DNA from: Actinacidiphila acididurans
Lineage (GTDB): Bacteria; Actinomycetota; Actinomycetes; Streptomycetales; Streptomycetaceae
NCBI RefSeq assembly: GCF_016918855.1
Contig: NZ_JADKYB010000017.1
Coordinates: 124,001 to 188,000, forward strand
Direction of reading: 5' to 3'
Length of the DNA: 64,000 bases
Shown here one piece after another: positions 16,264 through 25,537 of the stretch. How positions within the stretch are numbered: the stretch's first letter is position 1; every line of letters starts with the position of its first letter. The translations under genes and the position numbers were made by a program. The notes below the pieces were generated by a model. It was not told the DNA's origin, searched no databases, and worked only from the letters and a program-made list of their open reading frames with translations.

Positions 16264-16300
16264 CGAAGGGGTGAGGGTCCGTGCGACCCTCACCCCTTCG
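16264..16300 (-). terminator. Perfect 16-bp hairpin terminator of pepN2
   Basis: CGAAGGGGTGAGGGTC (16264-16279) pairs exactly with 16285-16300 around a CGTGC loop. It lies 20 bases beyond the stop of the leftward pepN2. Confidence 0.85.
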
Positions 16301-16320
16301 AAGGACCTGCTGCTACCCGC

Positions 16321-18897
16321 TCAGCGAGCGGCCGCCGCGTCCACCTTCTGGGCCCGCAGCGCCCGCTCGACCCCCGCCCGGCTCTCCACCACGAGCCGCC
16401 GCAGCGCCGGCACCGGCTCCGCCCGGTCCAGCCAGGCGTCGGTGGCGTCGAGGGTGGCCTGGGAGACCTGGAGGGCGGGGTAGAGGCCGACCACGATCTG
16501 CTGGGCCATCTCGTGGCTGCGGGTCTCCCAGACCCGCTTCACCTCGGCGAAGTACCGCTGCGTGTACGGCGCCAGCAGCTCCCGCTGGTCGGACTGGACG
16601 AACCCGCCGATCACCGCTTCCTGCACGGCGTTCGGCAGCTTGTCGTCGTCCACCACGGACGCCCACACGTCCGCCTTGTTCTCGGCGGTGGGCCGGGCGG
16701 CCCGCGCGGCGGCCGCGTGCTGCTCGCCCGCGGAGGTGGGGTCGCGGGTGAGCTCGGCGGCGATCTCGTCCTCGCCGGCCCGCCCGGTGGCGGCCAGCCG
16801 GGTGAGCAGCGACCAGCGCAGGTCCGTGTCCACGGCGAGCCCCTCGTAGGAGACCGTGCCGTCGAGCAGGCCGGCCAGGATGTCGAGCTGCTCGGAGGTG
16901 CGGGCGGTGGTGGCGAACGCCCTGCCCCAGGCGAGCTGGTGGTCACTGCCGGGCGTGGCGGCCAGGAAGTGCTCCAGGGTCGCCTCGGTCCAGCGGGTGA
17001 GGCCGCTCTCGCGCCAGGCGGGGTCGGTGTAGAGGTCCAGGGCGAGCTTGACCTGGCGGTGCAGGGACTGGACGACGCCGATGTCCGTCTCCTTGGCGAC
17101 GCCGTGCAGCACCAGCTCCAGGTAGTCCCGGGCGGCCAGTTCGCCGTCCCGGGTCATGTCCCAGGCCGCGGCCCACACCAGTGCGCGGGGCAGCGACTCG
17201 GTGAAGTCGCCGAGGTGGTCGCGGACGACCGCGAGCGACTGCTCGTCGAGCCGGACCTTCGCGTAGGACAGGTCGTCGTCGTTGAGCAGGATCACGTCGG
17301 GGCGGCGGGCGCCGGCCAGCTGCGGCACCTCGGTGACCTCGCCGTCGACGTCGAGCTCGATCCGGTTGGTGCGCACCAGCTTGCCCTCGCGCAGGTCGTA
17401 GGCGCCGATGGCGATCCGGTGCGGGCGCAGCACCGCCTCGCCCTTGGCACCGGCCGGCAGGTCCGGGGCCTCCTGGCGGACGGAGAAGGAGGTGATGACG
17501 CCGTCCGCGCCGACGGCGATCTCGGGCCGCAGCACATTGATGCCGGCGGTCTCCAGCCACGCCTTGGACCAGGTCTTCAGGTCGCGGCCGGACTTCTCCT
17601 CCAGGGCGCCGAGCAGGTCGGACAGCCGGGTGTTGCCCCAGGCGTGGGCCTTGAAGTAGGCCTGCACGCCGGCGAAGAACTGGTCCATCCCCACGTACGC
17701 CACGAGCTGCTTGAGCACCGAGGCGCCCTTGGCGTAGGTGATGCCGTCGAAGTTGACCAGGACGTCGTCCAGGTCCTTGATCTCGGCCATGATCGGGTGG
17801 GTGGAAGGGAGCTGGTCCTGCCGGTAGGCCCAGGTCTTCATGGAGTTGGCGAAGGTGGTCCAGGCGTGCGGCCAGGCCGAGCCAGGGGCATGGGCCTGGC
17901 AGGCGATGGAGGTGTAGGTGGCGAACGACTCGTTCAGCCACAGGTCGTTCCACCACTCCATGGTGACGAGGTCGCCGAACCACATGTGGGCGAGCTCGTG
18001 CAGGATGGTCTCGGCCCGCACCTCGTACGCGGCGTTGGTCACCTTGGAGCGGAAGACGTACTGGTCGCGGATGGTGACCGCGCCCGCGTTCTCCATCGCC
18101 CCGGCGTTGAACTCCGGGACGAAGAGCTGGTCGTACTTGGCGAAGGGGTAGGGGAAGTCGAACTTCTCCTCGAACCAGTCGAAGCCCTGCCGGGTGACGG
18201 CGAAGATCGCCTCGGCGTCCAGGTACTCGGCCAGCGACGGCCGGCAGTAGATGCCCAGCGGCACGCTGCGGCCGCTGCCGTCCTCCCAGCTGCTGTGCAC
18301 GGAGGTGTAGGGACCGGCGATCAGGGCGGTGATGTAGGTGGAGATGCGCGGGGTCGGCGCGAACTTCCAGACGCCGTCCTCGGTGGGCTCGGGGGTCGGC
18401 GAGTTGGAGATCACCGTCCAGCCGGCCGGGGCCGTCACGGTGAAGGTGAAGGCCGCCTTGAGGTCAGGCTGTTCGAAGCTGGCGAAGACGCGGCGGGCGT
18501 CGGGCACCTCGAACTGGGTGTACAGGTAGGTCTGCTTGTCGACCGGGTCGACGAAGCGGTGCAGGCCCTCGCCCGTATTGGTGTACGCGCAGTCGGCGAC
18601 CACGAGCAGCTCGTTGGCCCCCGCCGCCAGCCCGGGCAGGGCGATCCGCGAGTCGGCGAACACCTCGGCGGGGTCCAGCGCCGTCCCGTTCAGCACCACC
18701 TCGTGCACGGTGGGCGCCACCAGGTCGATGAACGTCGCGGCGCCCTCCTGGGCCGCGTCGAACCGCACCGTGGTCCGCGAGCTGAAGGTCCCGCCGTCCT
18801 GGGCGCCGCTCAGATCCAGCTCGACCGCGTACGAGTCGACGGTGAGCAGGCGTGCGCGCTCCTGCGCCTCCTCGCGCGTCAGGTTCGTTCCAGCCAC
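16321..18897 (-). CDS. pepN: Aminopeptidase N (M1 zinc metallopeptidase), paralogue 2
   Basis: 858 residues with the same domain order as paralogue 1. The exopeptidase motif is FNAGAMENAG. The zinc site HELAH is at 300-304, followed by FGDLVTMEWWNDLWLNESFATY with the third ligand Glu, and an ERAP1-like C-terminal domain follows. It has no signal peptide and is a cytoplasmic peptidase. GTG 18906 overlaps the last base of the AAGGAG ribosome site, whereas GTG 18897 is correctly spaced and gives VAGTNLTREEAQERA, matching paralogue 1, so 18897 is chosen. Its motifs (GAMENAG, HELAH) are the canonical ones, so this is probably the housekeeping copy. It is divergent from the DinB-fold gene and ends at a perfect terminator. 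Confidence 0.94.
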   Translation of the reverse strand: MAGTNLTREEAQERARLLTVDSYAVELDLSGAQDGGTFSSRTTVRFDAAQEGAATFIDLVAPTVHEVVLNGTALDPAEVFADSRIALPGLAAGANELLVVADCAYTNTGEGLHRFVDPVDKQTYLYTQFEVPDARRVFASFEQPDLKAAFTFTVTAPAGWTVISNSPTPEPTEDGVWKFAPTPRISTYITALIAGPYTSVHSSWEDGSGRSVPLGIYCRPSLAEYLDAEAIFAVTRQGFDWFEEKFDFPYPFAKYDQLFVPEFNAGAMENAGAVTIRDQYVFRSKVTNAAYEVRAETILHELAHMWFGDLVTMEWWNDLWLNESFATYTSIACQAHAPGSAWPHAWTTFANSMKTWAYRQDQLPSTHPIMAEIKDLDDVLVNFDGITYAKGASVLKQLVAYVGMDQFFAGVQAYFKAHAWGNTRLSDLLGALEEKSGRDLKTWSKAWLETAGINVLRPEIAVGADGVITSFSVRQEAPDLPAGAKGEAVLRPHRIAIGAYDLREGKLVRTNRIELDVDGEVTEVPQLAGARRPDVILLNDDDLSYAKVRLDEQSLAVVRDHLGDFTESLPRALVWAAAWDMTRDGELAARDYLELVLHGVAKETDIGVVQSLHRQVKLALDLYTDPAWRESGLTRWTEATLEHFLAATPGSDHQLAWGRAFATTARTSEQLDILAGLLDGTVSYEGLAVDTDLRWSLLTRLAATGRAGEDEIAAELTRDPTSAGEQHAAAARAARPTAENKADVWASVVDDDKLPNAVQEAVIGGFVQSDQRELLAPYTQRYFAEVKRVWETRSHEMAQQIVVGLYPALQVSQATLDATDAWLDRAEPVPALRRLVVESRAGVERALRAQKVDAAAAR

Positions 18898-18968
18898 GGT
18901 GGCCACTCCTTACGTCCTTGTCCGGAAAGCCCATCCTCGCATGTCGCCCCCTCCCTCGCCGGACACCC

Positions 18969-18977
18969 TGTGGACAA
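18969..18977 (-). promoter_or_regulatory. Single DnaA-box-like sequence upstream of pepN2
   Basis: The minus strand reads TTGTCCACA, the preferred Streptomyces DnaA box, about 75 bases upstream of pepN2. It is a single copy, so its function is uncertain. Confidence 0.3.
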
Positions 18978-19100
18978 CTCGGGATCAACGGCGAAGTCCT
19001 GTTCCGGCCCCCGGGCGACCGCCGCCGCGGGTCCGGGGCGCGACCGGCCGCGCCGATAGGTTGAGGGCCGGCCGAGGAGTCCGGGGGAAAGGGGAGCCGA

Positions 19101-19598
19101 ATGGATGCGGAGATCGCGGCGCTGCTGGCGTGTCTGGACGGGCAGCGGCGGCATGTGACGGAAATTCTGGCGGGGCTGGAGGAGGAGGCGCTGCGGCGGG
19201 CCGTGCTGCCGTCGGGGTGGTCGTGCCTGGGGATGGTGCGGCATCTGACGCTGGATGTGGAGCGGTTCTGGTTCCGGGCGGTGGCCGCCGGCGAGGCGAC
19301 CGTCATCGAGGGGCTGACCAGTGGGGACGAAGCCTGGCGGGTCGGGCCGCAGGAGCCGGCCGAGACGGTTCTGGCGGCCTACCGGGAAGAGGCCGCGCTG
19401 TGCGACGCGGTGGTCGCGGGCCGCCGTGCGCAGGACGCCCCCGCCTGGTGGCCGCCGGACCTGTTCGCGGACAGCCGGCTCGGCACGCTGCGGGAGATCC
19501 TGCTGCACGTGATCGCGGAGACCGCCACGCACGCCGGCCACCTGGACGCGGCCCGCGAACTCATCGACGGACGGCAGTGGCTGGTGCTGACGGACTGA
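19101..19598 (+). CDS. DinB-fold protein (DUF664/mycothiol transferase-like)
   Basis: 165 residues forming the four-helix DinB/YfiT pattern. Candidate metal-binding histidines are in MVRHLTLDVERFWF (helix 2) and HVIAETATHAGHLDAARELIDG (helix 4: H..E..HAGH.D). In actinobacteria this family includes mycothiol-dependent S-transferases that conjugate or detoxify electrophiles. The specific substrate cannot be read from the sequence. ATG 19101 has GGGGGAAAGGGGAG upstream. A weak GGTCCGC...GCGGAGCC hairpin (19600-19619) follows the stop. It is divergent from pepN2. Confidence 0.8.
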   Translation: MDAEIAALLACLDGQRRHVTEILAGLEEEALRRAVLPSGWSCLGMVRHLTLDVERFWFRAVAAGEATVIEGLTSGDEAWRVGPQEPAETVLAAYREEAALCDAVVAGRRAQDAPAWWPPDLFADSRLGTLREILLHVIAETATHAGHLDAARELIDGRQWLVLTD

Positions 19599-19961
19599 CG
19601 GTCCGCGTCCTGCGGAGCCGGCCCGAGAACCACCCGCACCTGCGGGTTTCACGTCCGGGTGGGCCGCGGGACCGCCCCGGTTCGTCCCGGCCGCCCAGCC
19701 TGCGGAAAACCGGCGCGGAAGAGGACGTTGACACACGGGTGGCGGGAGTGATGTTCTCGCGGTCCGGCGACGAAATACCGCGGGTACGCCGGACGCCCGG
19801 CGGAAAGGGCGCCCCACCGGGGTGCCGCGGAAGCTCACCGGGCCCCCGTGTCGTCGGCAGCGCGGCCGGCATGCCGGAGGGCGCGCGCCGGAGCACCGTC
19901 GCGCCGGAACTCCGGACAATCCAACAGTCGGACAGTCGGAAACGTGCCGCAGGGAGGTCGC
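19599..19961. other. 363-bp intergenic region upstream of the GH84 gene
   Basis: It holds the weak hairpin closing the DinB-fold gene, a promoter with a perfect -35, and an 8-bp tandem repeat (ACAGTCGG twice, 19924-19939) just before the GH84 ribosome site. No coding frame is supported. The implied GH84 leader is about 200 bases. Confidence 0.5.
19728..19757 (+). promoter_or_regulatory. Candidate promoter of the GH84 gene
   Basis: TTGACA (19728-19733) is a perfect -35. After 18 bases comes TGTTCT (19752-19757), a weak -10. Confidence 0.35.
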
Positions 19962-22900
19962 GTGCTGCGGAGGAGTTCGGCGGTGGCCGTGGTGGCCACC
20001 GTGGTCGGCGGATGGCTCGGGCAGGCCCCCGCGCTGGCGGACCAGCCCTCCGGTCAGGCGGCCGGCGGCACGACCGCGACCGGCACCGAACACGGGCCGG
20101 CCGTCCCCTCCGTGTGGCCGAGGCCGCAGACCATCAAGCCGCAGGGGACCTTCGCGCCGGTCACCGCCACCGTGACGCTGGTCGCCGACGGCGGCGCCGA
20201 CCCGTACGCGCTGGACGAGATCGACGACGTGCTGCGCACGGCCGGCGCGCAGGACGTCGTCCGCTCCGACCGCCCCGGCCCGGGGCTGACGGTCTACGCC
20301 GGCGCGCCCGCGGCCGCGCCCCTGGCACAATTGCACGCCCCCGCGCAGGGCGACCTGCCCGACGGCGGCTACCGGCTCGCGGTAGGCGGCGGCACGGTCG
20401 CCATGGACGGCCGCGGCGACGACGGCCTGTACCACGCCGCCCAGACACTGCGTCAGCTCGTGATCCGCCAGGGCGGCGCCGCCGGCTTCGCGGGGGTGAC
20501 CGTACGGGACTGGCCCGCCGCCCCCGTGCGCGGCGTCACCGAGGGCTTCTACGGGGAGCCGTGGACGCAGGCCCAGCGCCTGGCCCAGCTCGACTTCATG
20601 GCCCGGACCAAGCAGAACCGCTACCTGTACGCGCCGGGCGACGACCCGTACCGCCAGACGCAGTGGCGCGTGCCGTACCCGGCCGCCCAGCGCGCCGGCT
20701 TCCGGGCGCTGGCCGAGCGGGCCGCCCGCGACCACGTCACCCTGGCCTGGGCGGTGGCGCCGGGTCAGTCGATGTGCTTCGGCTCGCCCGGCGACCTGCG
20801 CGCCCTGGAGCGCAAGATGGACGCGATGTGGGCGCTGGGGGTGCGCGCGTTCCAGCTCCAGTTCCAGGACGTGAGCTACAGCGAGTGGCACTGCGGCGCC
20901 GACACGGCCCGGTTCGGCACCGGCCCGGACGCGGCGGCCCGCGCCCAGGCGAGCGTCGCCAACGCGGTCGCCGCCCACCTCCAGCAGCGCTACGGCGCCG
21001 CCGACCTGTCGCTGCTGCCGACCGAGTACTACCAGGACGGCCCGACCCCGTACCGGACCGCGCTCGCCGCGGCGCTGGACCCCGGGGTGGAGGTGGCCTG
21101 GACGGGTGTGGGCGTGCTGCCGCAGACCATCACCGGCGCCCAGGTGGCCGGTGCCAGGGCGGCGCTGCGGCACCCGTTGCTGACGGTGGACGACTACCCG
21201 GTCAACGACTTCGCCCCGGGCCGGCTGTTCCTCGGGCCCTACACCGGCCGCGAGCCGGCGCTGGCCACGGTGTCGGCCGGGGTGCTGGCCTCCGCGATGC
21301 AGCAGCCGGCCGCCTCCCGGATCCCGCTGTTCACCGCCGCCGACTACGCCTGGAACCCGGGCGGGTACGACCCGGCCGCCTCCTGGCAGGCCGCCGTGGA
21401 CGACCTGGCCGGCCCCGACCCGCGTACCAGGGCGGCGCTGCGCGCGCTGGCCGGCAACGAGTCCTCCTCCGCGCTCGGCGGCGAGGAGTCGGCGTATCTG
21501 CGGCCGCTGGTCACCGCGTTCCAGGACGCCATGGACGCGCGCGACCCGCAGCGCACCCAGGCGGCGGCGACACAATTGCGCTCGGCCTTCACGGTGCTTC
21601 AGGGCGCCAAGACGAACCTGCGCGCACTGGCCGACGGCACCTTCGGCGACGAGGTGGGGCCGTGGCTGGACCGGATGTCGCTGTACGGGGCGGCCGGCGG
21701 GCACGCGGTGGACATGCTGCTGGCCCAGGCGCGGAACGACGGCGCCGCCGCCTGGCGGGCCCGGCAGGCCCTGGACCGGGACCGTGCCGCCCTGGCGCAG
21801 GGCACGGTCAAGGTCGGCGGCCAGGTGCTCGACGACTTCCTGTCCCGCGCGGTGGACGACGGCGACGCCTGGGCCGGGGTGGGCACCGACGGGCGGACCG
21901 CGACGACCTCGATGGCCTCCGGGCACGGCACCGACCCTTCCGCCATGGTGGACGGCAAGGACGGCACGGCCTGGGCCAGCGACGCCCCGCCGCAGCCGGA
22001 CGACACCATCGGGGTGGACCTGGGAACGGCCAGGCCGGTCTCGGCCGTGCGCGTCGCCATGGGCGACGGCAGCGGCTCCGACGACTTCCTGCACGACGCC
22101 GTCCTCGAGGTCGCCGACGACGACGGCTCGGGCTGGCGGCGCATCGCCGAATACCACGACCAGCCGGTGATCGAGGCGACCCTGCCGCCGGGCACCCGGG
22201 CCCGCCGGATCCGGCTGCGGGCGACCGACACCCAGTCGGCGTCGGTGATGGTGCGCGAGTTCTCGGTGACCGTGCCGGGCCAGAGCGCGCCGAAGGCGAC
22301 CGGCCCGGCGAACGCCGCCGCGGTGGTCGACGGCGACCTGACCACCTCTTCGGGCCCGGGCCCGGTGACCGTCGGCTTCGGCGGCGCGCGGCTGCTGGAC
22401 ACCGTCACCATTGCGGCGGCCGGCGGCCCCCCGCCCACCGCGCCGCCCGCGTACGTCTTCCCGCCCGGCCCGCCGAACGCGCCCGCGCCGCCCGTCCCGG
22501 TCGGAGCCGTGCCCCGGCCGCCGCGCCCGGTGCCGCAGCCGGTCGCGGTGGAGGTCCGCACCGGCGGCGTCTGGCGGCGCATCGGGGCCCTGGACCCGAG
22601 CGGCTGGACCGAGGTGCACGCCGGAGTGCTGGCCGACGCCGTACGGCTGTCCGACGCGGCCGGAGTGCACGAGATCGTGCCGTGGTTCGCGGACGCGCCC
22701 AGGGTCACCCTGGACCAGGCGGCCGTGCTGGACGCGGAGGCCGGCTCGACGGCGACGCTGACCGCCCGGGTGGCCTCGGGACTGCCGCGCGCCGCACAGG
22801 CGGCGGTCGCGGTGGGCGGCGCGCCCCACGGCGTCACGGTGACCGCCCCGGCGCAGTTGACGCTGCCCCGCGGGGCGACGGCAGCCGTCCCGCTGACGGT

Positions 22901-23420
22901 ACGGGTCGCGGCGGACACCGCCCCCGGCACGTACACCGTCCCGGTCCGCGTCACCGTGGCCGGGCGCACGGTGGAGCGGCGCCTGACGCTGCGCACCCAC
23001 CCGCACACCGGCGGCCCGGACCTGGTGCCGGGTTCGGTGGCCACCTCCTCCGGCGACGAGACGGCGGACTTCCCGGCGGCCGCGGTGGCCGACGGCGATC
23101 CGGCGACCCGCTGGTCCTCACCGGTGCGGGACGACGCCTGGGTGCAGGTCGAGCTGCCGGCCCCGGCCCGGGTCGGCAAGGTGGTGCTGCGCTGGCAGGA
23201 CGCCTATGCGGCGCGTTACGAGATCCAGGTCTCGACGGACGGGACCACCTGGCACACCGCGGCGACGGTGGCGGACGGCGCCGGCGGCACCGAGACCGTA
23301 TGGCTGGACGGGCCGGACGCGGCGGCCGGGACCCGCTTCCTGCGGGTGCAGGGAGTGCGGCGGGCCACCAAGTACGGCTACTCGCTGTACAGCGTCCAGG
23401 CATACGCGGTCACGGGATGA
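19962..23420 (+). CDS. Secreted GH84 beta-N-acetylglucosaminidase-like protein with F5/8C-type domains
   Basis: 1152 residues from GTG 19962 (AGGGAGG four bases upstream). A Sec signal is visible: LRRSSAVAVVATVVGGWLGQAPALA. An N-terminal hexosaminidase b-like domain precedes the GH84 barrel, recognised by VRGVTEGFYGEPWTQAQRL and by TKQNRYLYAPGDDPY. The usual catalytic Asp-Asp pair region reads QFQDV (Gln302, Asp303), so the first Asp appears to be Gln. Beyond about residue 640 there are two discoidin/F5-8C-like carbohydrate-binding domains (one ending the protein) and a NEW3-like beta domain. The role is release of GlcNAc from extracellular glycans or mucin-like chains, if active. It lies upstream of the chitosan-uptake region but is not in an operon with it. 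Confidence 0.88.
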   Translation: MLRRSSAVAVVATVVGGWLGQAPALADQPSGQAAGGTTATGTEHGPAVPSVWPRPQTIKPQGTFAPVTATVTLVADGGADPYALDEIDDVLRTAGAQDVVRSDRPGPGLTVYAGAPAAAPLAQLHAPAQGDLPDGGYRLAVGGGTVAMDGRGDDGLYHAAQTLRQLVIRQGGAAGFAGVTVRDWPAAPVRGVTEGFYGEPWTQAQRLAQLDFMARTKQNRYLYAPGDDPYRQTQWRVPYPAAQRAGFRALAERAARDHVTLAWAVAPGQSMCFGSPGDLRALERKMDAMWALGVRAFQLQFQDVSYSEWHCGADTARFGTGPDAAARAQASVANAVAAHLQQRYGAADLSLLPTEYYQDGPTPYRTALAAALDPGVEVAWTGVGVLPQTITGAQVAGARAALRHPLLTVDDYPVNDFAPGRLFLGPYTGREPALATVSAGVLASAMQQPAASRIPLFTAADYAWNPGGYDPAASWQAAVDDLAGPDPRTRAALRALAGNESSSALGGEESAYLRPLVTAFQDAMDARDPQRTQAAATQLRSAFTVLQGAKTNLRALADGTFGDEVGPWLDRMSLYGAAGGHAVDMLLAQARNDGAAAWRARQALDRDRAALAQGTVKVGGQVLDDFLSRAVDDGDAWAGVGTDGRTATTSMASGHGTDPSAMVDGKDGTAWASDAPPQPDDTIGVDLGTARPVSAVRVAMGDGSGSDDFLHDAVLEVADDDGSGWRRIAEYHDQPVIEATLPPGTRARRIRLRATDTQSASVMVREFSVTVPGQSAPKATGPANAAAVVDGDLTTSSGPGPVTVGFGGARLLDTVTIAAAGGPPPTAPPAYVFPPGPPNAPAPPVPVGAVPRPPRPVPQPVAVEVRTGGVWRRIGALDPSGWTEVHAGVLADAVRLSDAAGVHEIVPWFADAPRVTLDQAAVLDAEAGSTATLTARVASGLPRAAQAAVAVGGAPHGVTVTAPAQLTLPRGATAAVPLTVRVAADTAPGTYTVPVRVTVAGRTVERRLTLRTHPHTGGPDLVPGSVATSSGDETADFPAAAVADGDPATRWSSPVRDDAWVQVELPAPARVGKVVLRWQDAYAARYEIQVSTDGTTWHTAATVADGAGGTETVWLDGPDAAAGTRFLRVQGVRRATKYGYSLYSVQAYAVTG

Positions 23421-23479
23421 CCCGGTCCGCCGCGGGCGGGCGGCGGGCGGGCACCCCGTGACACACGAAGGCCCGGGTC

Positions 23480-24016
23480 TCAGGCTGATATGCCGTCGAT
23501 CCGGGCCAGGGCGTCGTCCGCGCCGAAAGGCTGCAGGTATGGCAGCCAGCGCGGGTCCCTATGGCCGGTCCCGATGATCCGCCAGGCCAGACCGGTGGGA
23601 GGGGCGGGTTGATGGCGCAGCCGCCAGCCGAGTTCGGCCACATGGCGGTCGGCCTTGACGTGATTGCACCGTCTGCAGGCGGCCACCACGTTGTCCCAGG
23701 CGTGCTGCCCGCCGCGGCTGCGCGGAATGACGTGGTCGACGCTGGTTGCGGCGGCTCCGCAGTACGCGCATTTGCCGCCGTCCCGGGCGAACAGGGCCCG
23801 CCGGGTCAACGGCACGGTGCCGCGAAAGGGCACGCGCACGAACTTGGTGAGTTTGACGACACTGGGCGCCGGCAGCGCCTCTGTCTCGCTGTGCAGGTAG
23901 GCGCCGGATTCCTCCAGGCACACGGCCTTGTTGTTGAGCACGAGGACGAGCGCGCGGCGGAGCGGTACGACACCGAGCGGTTCGTACGACGCGTTCAGGA
24001 CCAGGACATGCGGCAC
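23480..24016 (-). CDS. HNH endonuclease family protein
   Basis: 178 residues from GTG 24016, with GAGGAGG six bases upstream; a longer open frame reaching 24346 lacks support. The N-terminus (PHVLVLNASYEPLGVVPLRRALVLVLNNKA) is the conserved lead of a widespread actinobacterial HNH family. The nuclease core has CAYCG, the SVDHVIPRSRGG HNH strand-turn, W.N and AACRRCNHVKADR, which gives two CxxC zinc knuckles and the catalytic His. The cellular target is unknown, and no restriction or toxin partner is adjacent. It converges on the GH84 gene across 59 bases and is divergent from the MscS gene. Confidence 0.87.
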   Translation of the reverse strand: MPHVLVLNASYEPLGVVPLRRALVLVLNNKAVCLEESGAYLHSETEALPAPSVVKLTKFVRVPFRGTVPLTRRALFARDGGKCAYCGAAATSVDHVIPRSRGGQHAWDNVVAACRRCNHVKADRHVAELGWRLRHQPAPPTGLAWRIIGTGHRDPRWLPYLQPFGADDALARIDGISA

Positions 24017-24234
24017 GGATGCCTCCTCTAACGCCGGCGGCGCGTGGCTCGCGCCGGGACGATCTGTCTCAGTCTCTCCGGAAGGCGGGGCACCGCGCCA
24101 CCATGCCCGGGTAACGGACCGAGGGTGTTTTGGACCACACTTCTGCTCGGACTTGGCCTCACAGTCCTGTTCATCCCCCGCCGCCGGCCCTTCCGCCCCT
24201 CGAGGACGGCAACGAGACGGCATCGGTCGCCGGA

Positions 24235-24240
24235 TAGATT
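24235..24240 (+). promoter_or_regulatory. Candidate -10 element of the mscS-type gene
   Basis: TAGATT lies about 33 bases before GTG 24273 and 20 bases before the GGAGG site. The -35 is not convincing. Confidence 0.3.
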
Positions 24241-24272
24241 GGAAGCCGATCCATCCGACGGAGGTTCCACCC

Positions 24273-25340
24273 GTGCCCACCGCGACGTCCCTGGCCGCCG
24301 CGCCTGCCACCGCTCCCCGCTCCCCTGTCCTCGCCCTGCCGCACACCGCGGCTCAGGCCAGCACCTGGGTGGACGACAACTGGGCCGGATGGCTGTCGGG
24401 CGGCCTGCGCATCGTGCTGATCCTGCTGATCGCCCTGGTGCTGCGAAACGTGGTGCGGCGCACCATCACCCGGCTGATCGACCGGATGAACCGGGGCGCG
24501 GCGGCCGCCGCCAACACCACGCTGGGCGGCCTGCTGGTCAACGCCGAGCGGCGCAAGCAGCGCAGCGCGGCGATCGGGTCGGTGCTGCGCAGTGTGGCGT
24601 CGTTCCTGATCCTCGGCACGGCCGCGCTGACCGTGCTGTCGGTGCTGCAGATCAACCTGGCGCCGCTGCTGGCCAGCGCCGGCGTCGCGGGCGTGGCGAT
24701 CGGTTTCGGCGCGCGCAACCTGGTGACGGATTTCCTGTCCGGCGTCTTCATGATCCTGGAGGACCAGTACGGCGTCGGCGACGTGATCGACGCGGGCGTC
24801 GCCAGCGGCACGGTCATAGAGGTCGGGCTGCGCGTGACCAAGCTGCGCGGCGACAACGGCGAGATCTGGTACGTGCGCAACGGTGAGGTCAAGCGGATCG
24901 GCAACCTCAGCCAGGGCTGGGCGACAGCGGTGGTGGACGTGCAGGTGGGCACCGACGAGGACCTGGACCGGGCCCGCCGGGTGATCGCGGCCACCGCCGA
25001 GGAACTGGCCAAGGACGACCCCTGGGACGAGAAGCTCTGGGAGCCGGTGCAGGTGCTGGGCCTGACGTCGGTGAGCGCGGAGTCCGTGGTGATCCAGGTG
25101 CAGGCCAAGACCATGCCCGGCGAGTCCGCGGGAGTCGCCCGGGAACTGCGCTGGCGGATCAAGCGGGCCTTCGACGAGGCGGGCATCGTGATCACCAGCG
25201 GGGTGCCGGTGGCGACGGCCGCCGAGCCGACGGCCCCGATGCCGTTGTCGGTGGAGACCGCCGCCCCCGCGCCGGCCGATGAGCCGGTCCCGGTCACCCC
25301 GCCGCGCCCGCCGGTGCCCCCGCCCGCCACAGGGGAGTGA
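24273..25340 (+). CDS. MscS-family small-conductance mechanosensitive channel
   Basis: 355 residues from GTG 24273, with GGAGG (24260-24264) well placed. Three membrane helices are visible: GLRIVLILLIALVLRNVVRR, SFLILGTAALTVLSVLQI, and the Gly/Ala-rich pore helix LLASAGVAGVAIGFGARNLVTDFLSGVFMILEDQ. The cytoplasmic beta domain (YGVGDVIDAG...VTKLRGDNGEIWYVRNGEV) and alpha/beta domain follow. The tail beyond about residue 310 is Pro/Ala-rich and probably disordered. The channel opens under membrane tension to release solutes during hypo-osmotic shock. It is monocistronic, ending at the hairpin at 25432-25460. Confidence 0.9.
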   Translation: MPTATSLAAAPATAPRSPVLALPHTAAQASTWVDDNWAGWLSGGLRIVLILLIALVLRNVVRRTITRLIDRMNRGAAAAANTTLGGLLVNAERRKQRSAAIGSVLRSVASFLILGTAALTVLSVLQINLAPLLASAGVAGVAIGFGARNLVTDFLSGVFMILEDQYGVGDVIDAGVASGTVIEVGLRVTKLRGDNGEIWYVRNGEVKRIGNLSQGWATAVVDVQVGTDEDLDRARRVIAATAEELAKDDPWDEKLWEPVQVLGLTSVSAESVVIQVQAKTMPGESAGVARELRWRIKRAFDEAGIVITSGVPVATAAEPTAPMPLSVETAAPAPADEPVPVTPPRPPVPPPATGE

Positions 25341-25431
25341 GGACCGCGGCCGGCCCGTCGCGGGCCCGTACGGCCTCTCCGGCGCCGTAGCCCCCCTCCT
25401 CGCGCCGTACGGCCTCTTTCCCGCGCGCACG

Positions 25432-25460
25432 GCCCCTGGCACGCTGGTGGTGCCGGGGGC
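25432..25460 (+). terminator. Hairpin terminator after the MscS gene
   Basis: GCCCCTGGCAC (25432-25442) pairs with GTGCCGGGGGC (25450-25460) with one wobble and a 7-base loop. A second hairpin, CCCCGGG/CCCGGGG (25481-25500), follows. Confidence 0.55.
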
Positions 25461-25537
25461 TGTTCCGTGTCCGGCACACGCCCCGGGTACATGCCCGGGG
25501 GTTCATAACGAGTTGGGCGAACCACCGCCGATCCCCC

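Larger units (their letters stand above)
15912..16320. other. 409-bp intergenic region between phospholipase C and pepN2
   Basis: This interval holds the control region of the leftward phospholipase gene (15912-16080), including a possible PHO box. It also holds a GTCGCC/GTCGCT hexamer repeat and the pepN2 terminator. No credible coding frame was seen. Confidence 0.6.

Noticed and set aside
18536..23461. A 1641-codon plus-strand frame across pepN2 and the GH84 gene
   Set aside because: It runs antisense through pepN2, across intergenic DNA and out of frame through GH84; no domain is recognisable.
23480..24016. HNH protein as part of a defence or restriction island
   Set aside because: Its neighbours are housekeeping genes (MscS, GH84) and the family is a stable core component in this type of genome.
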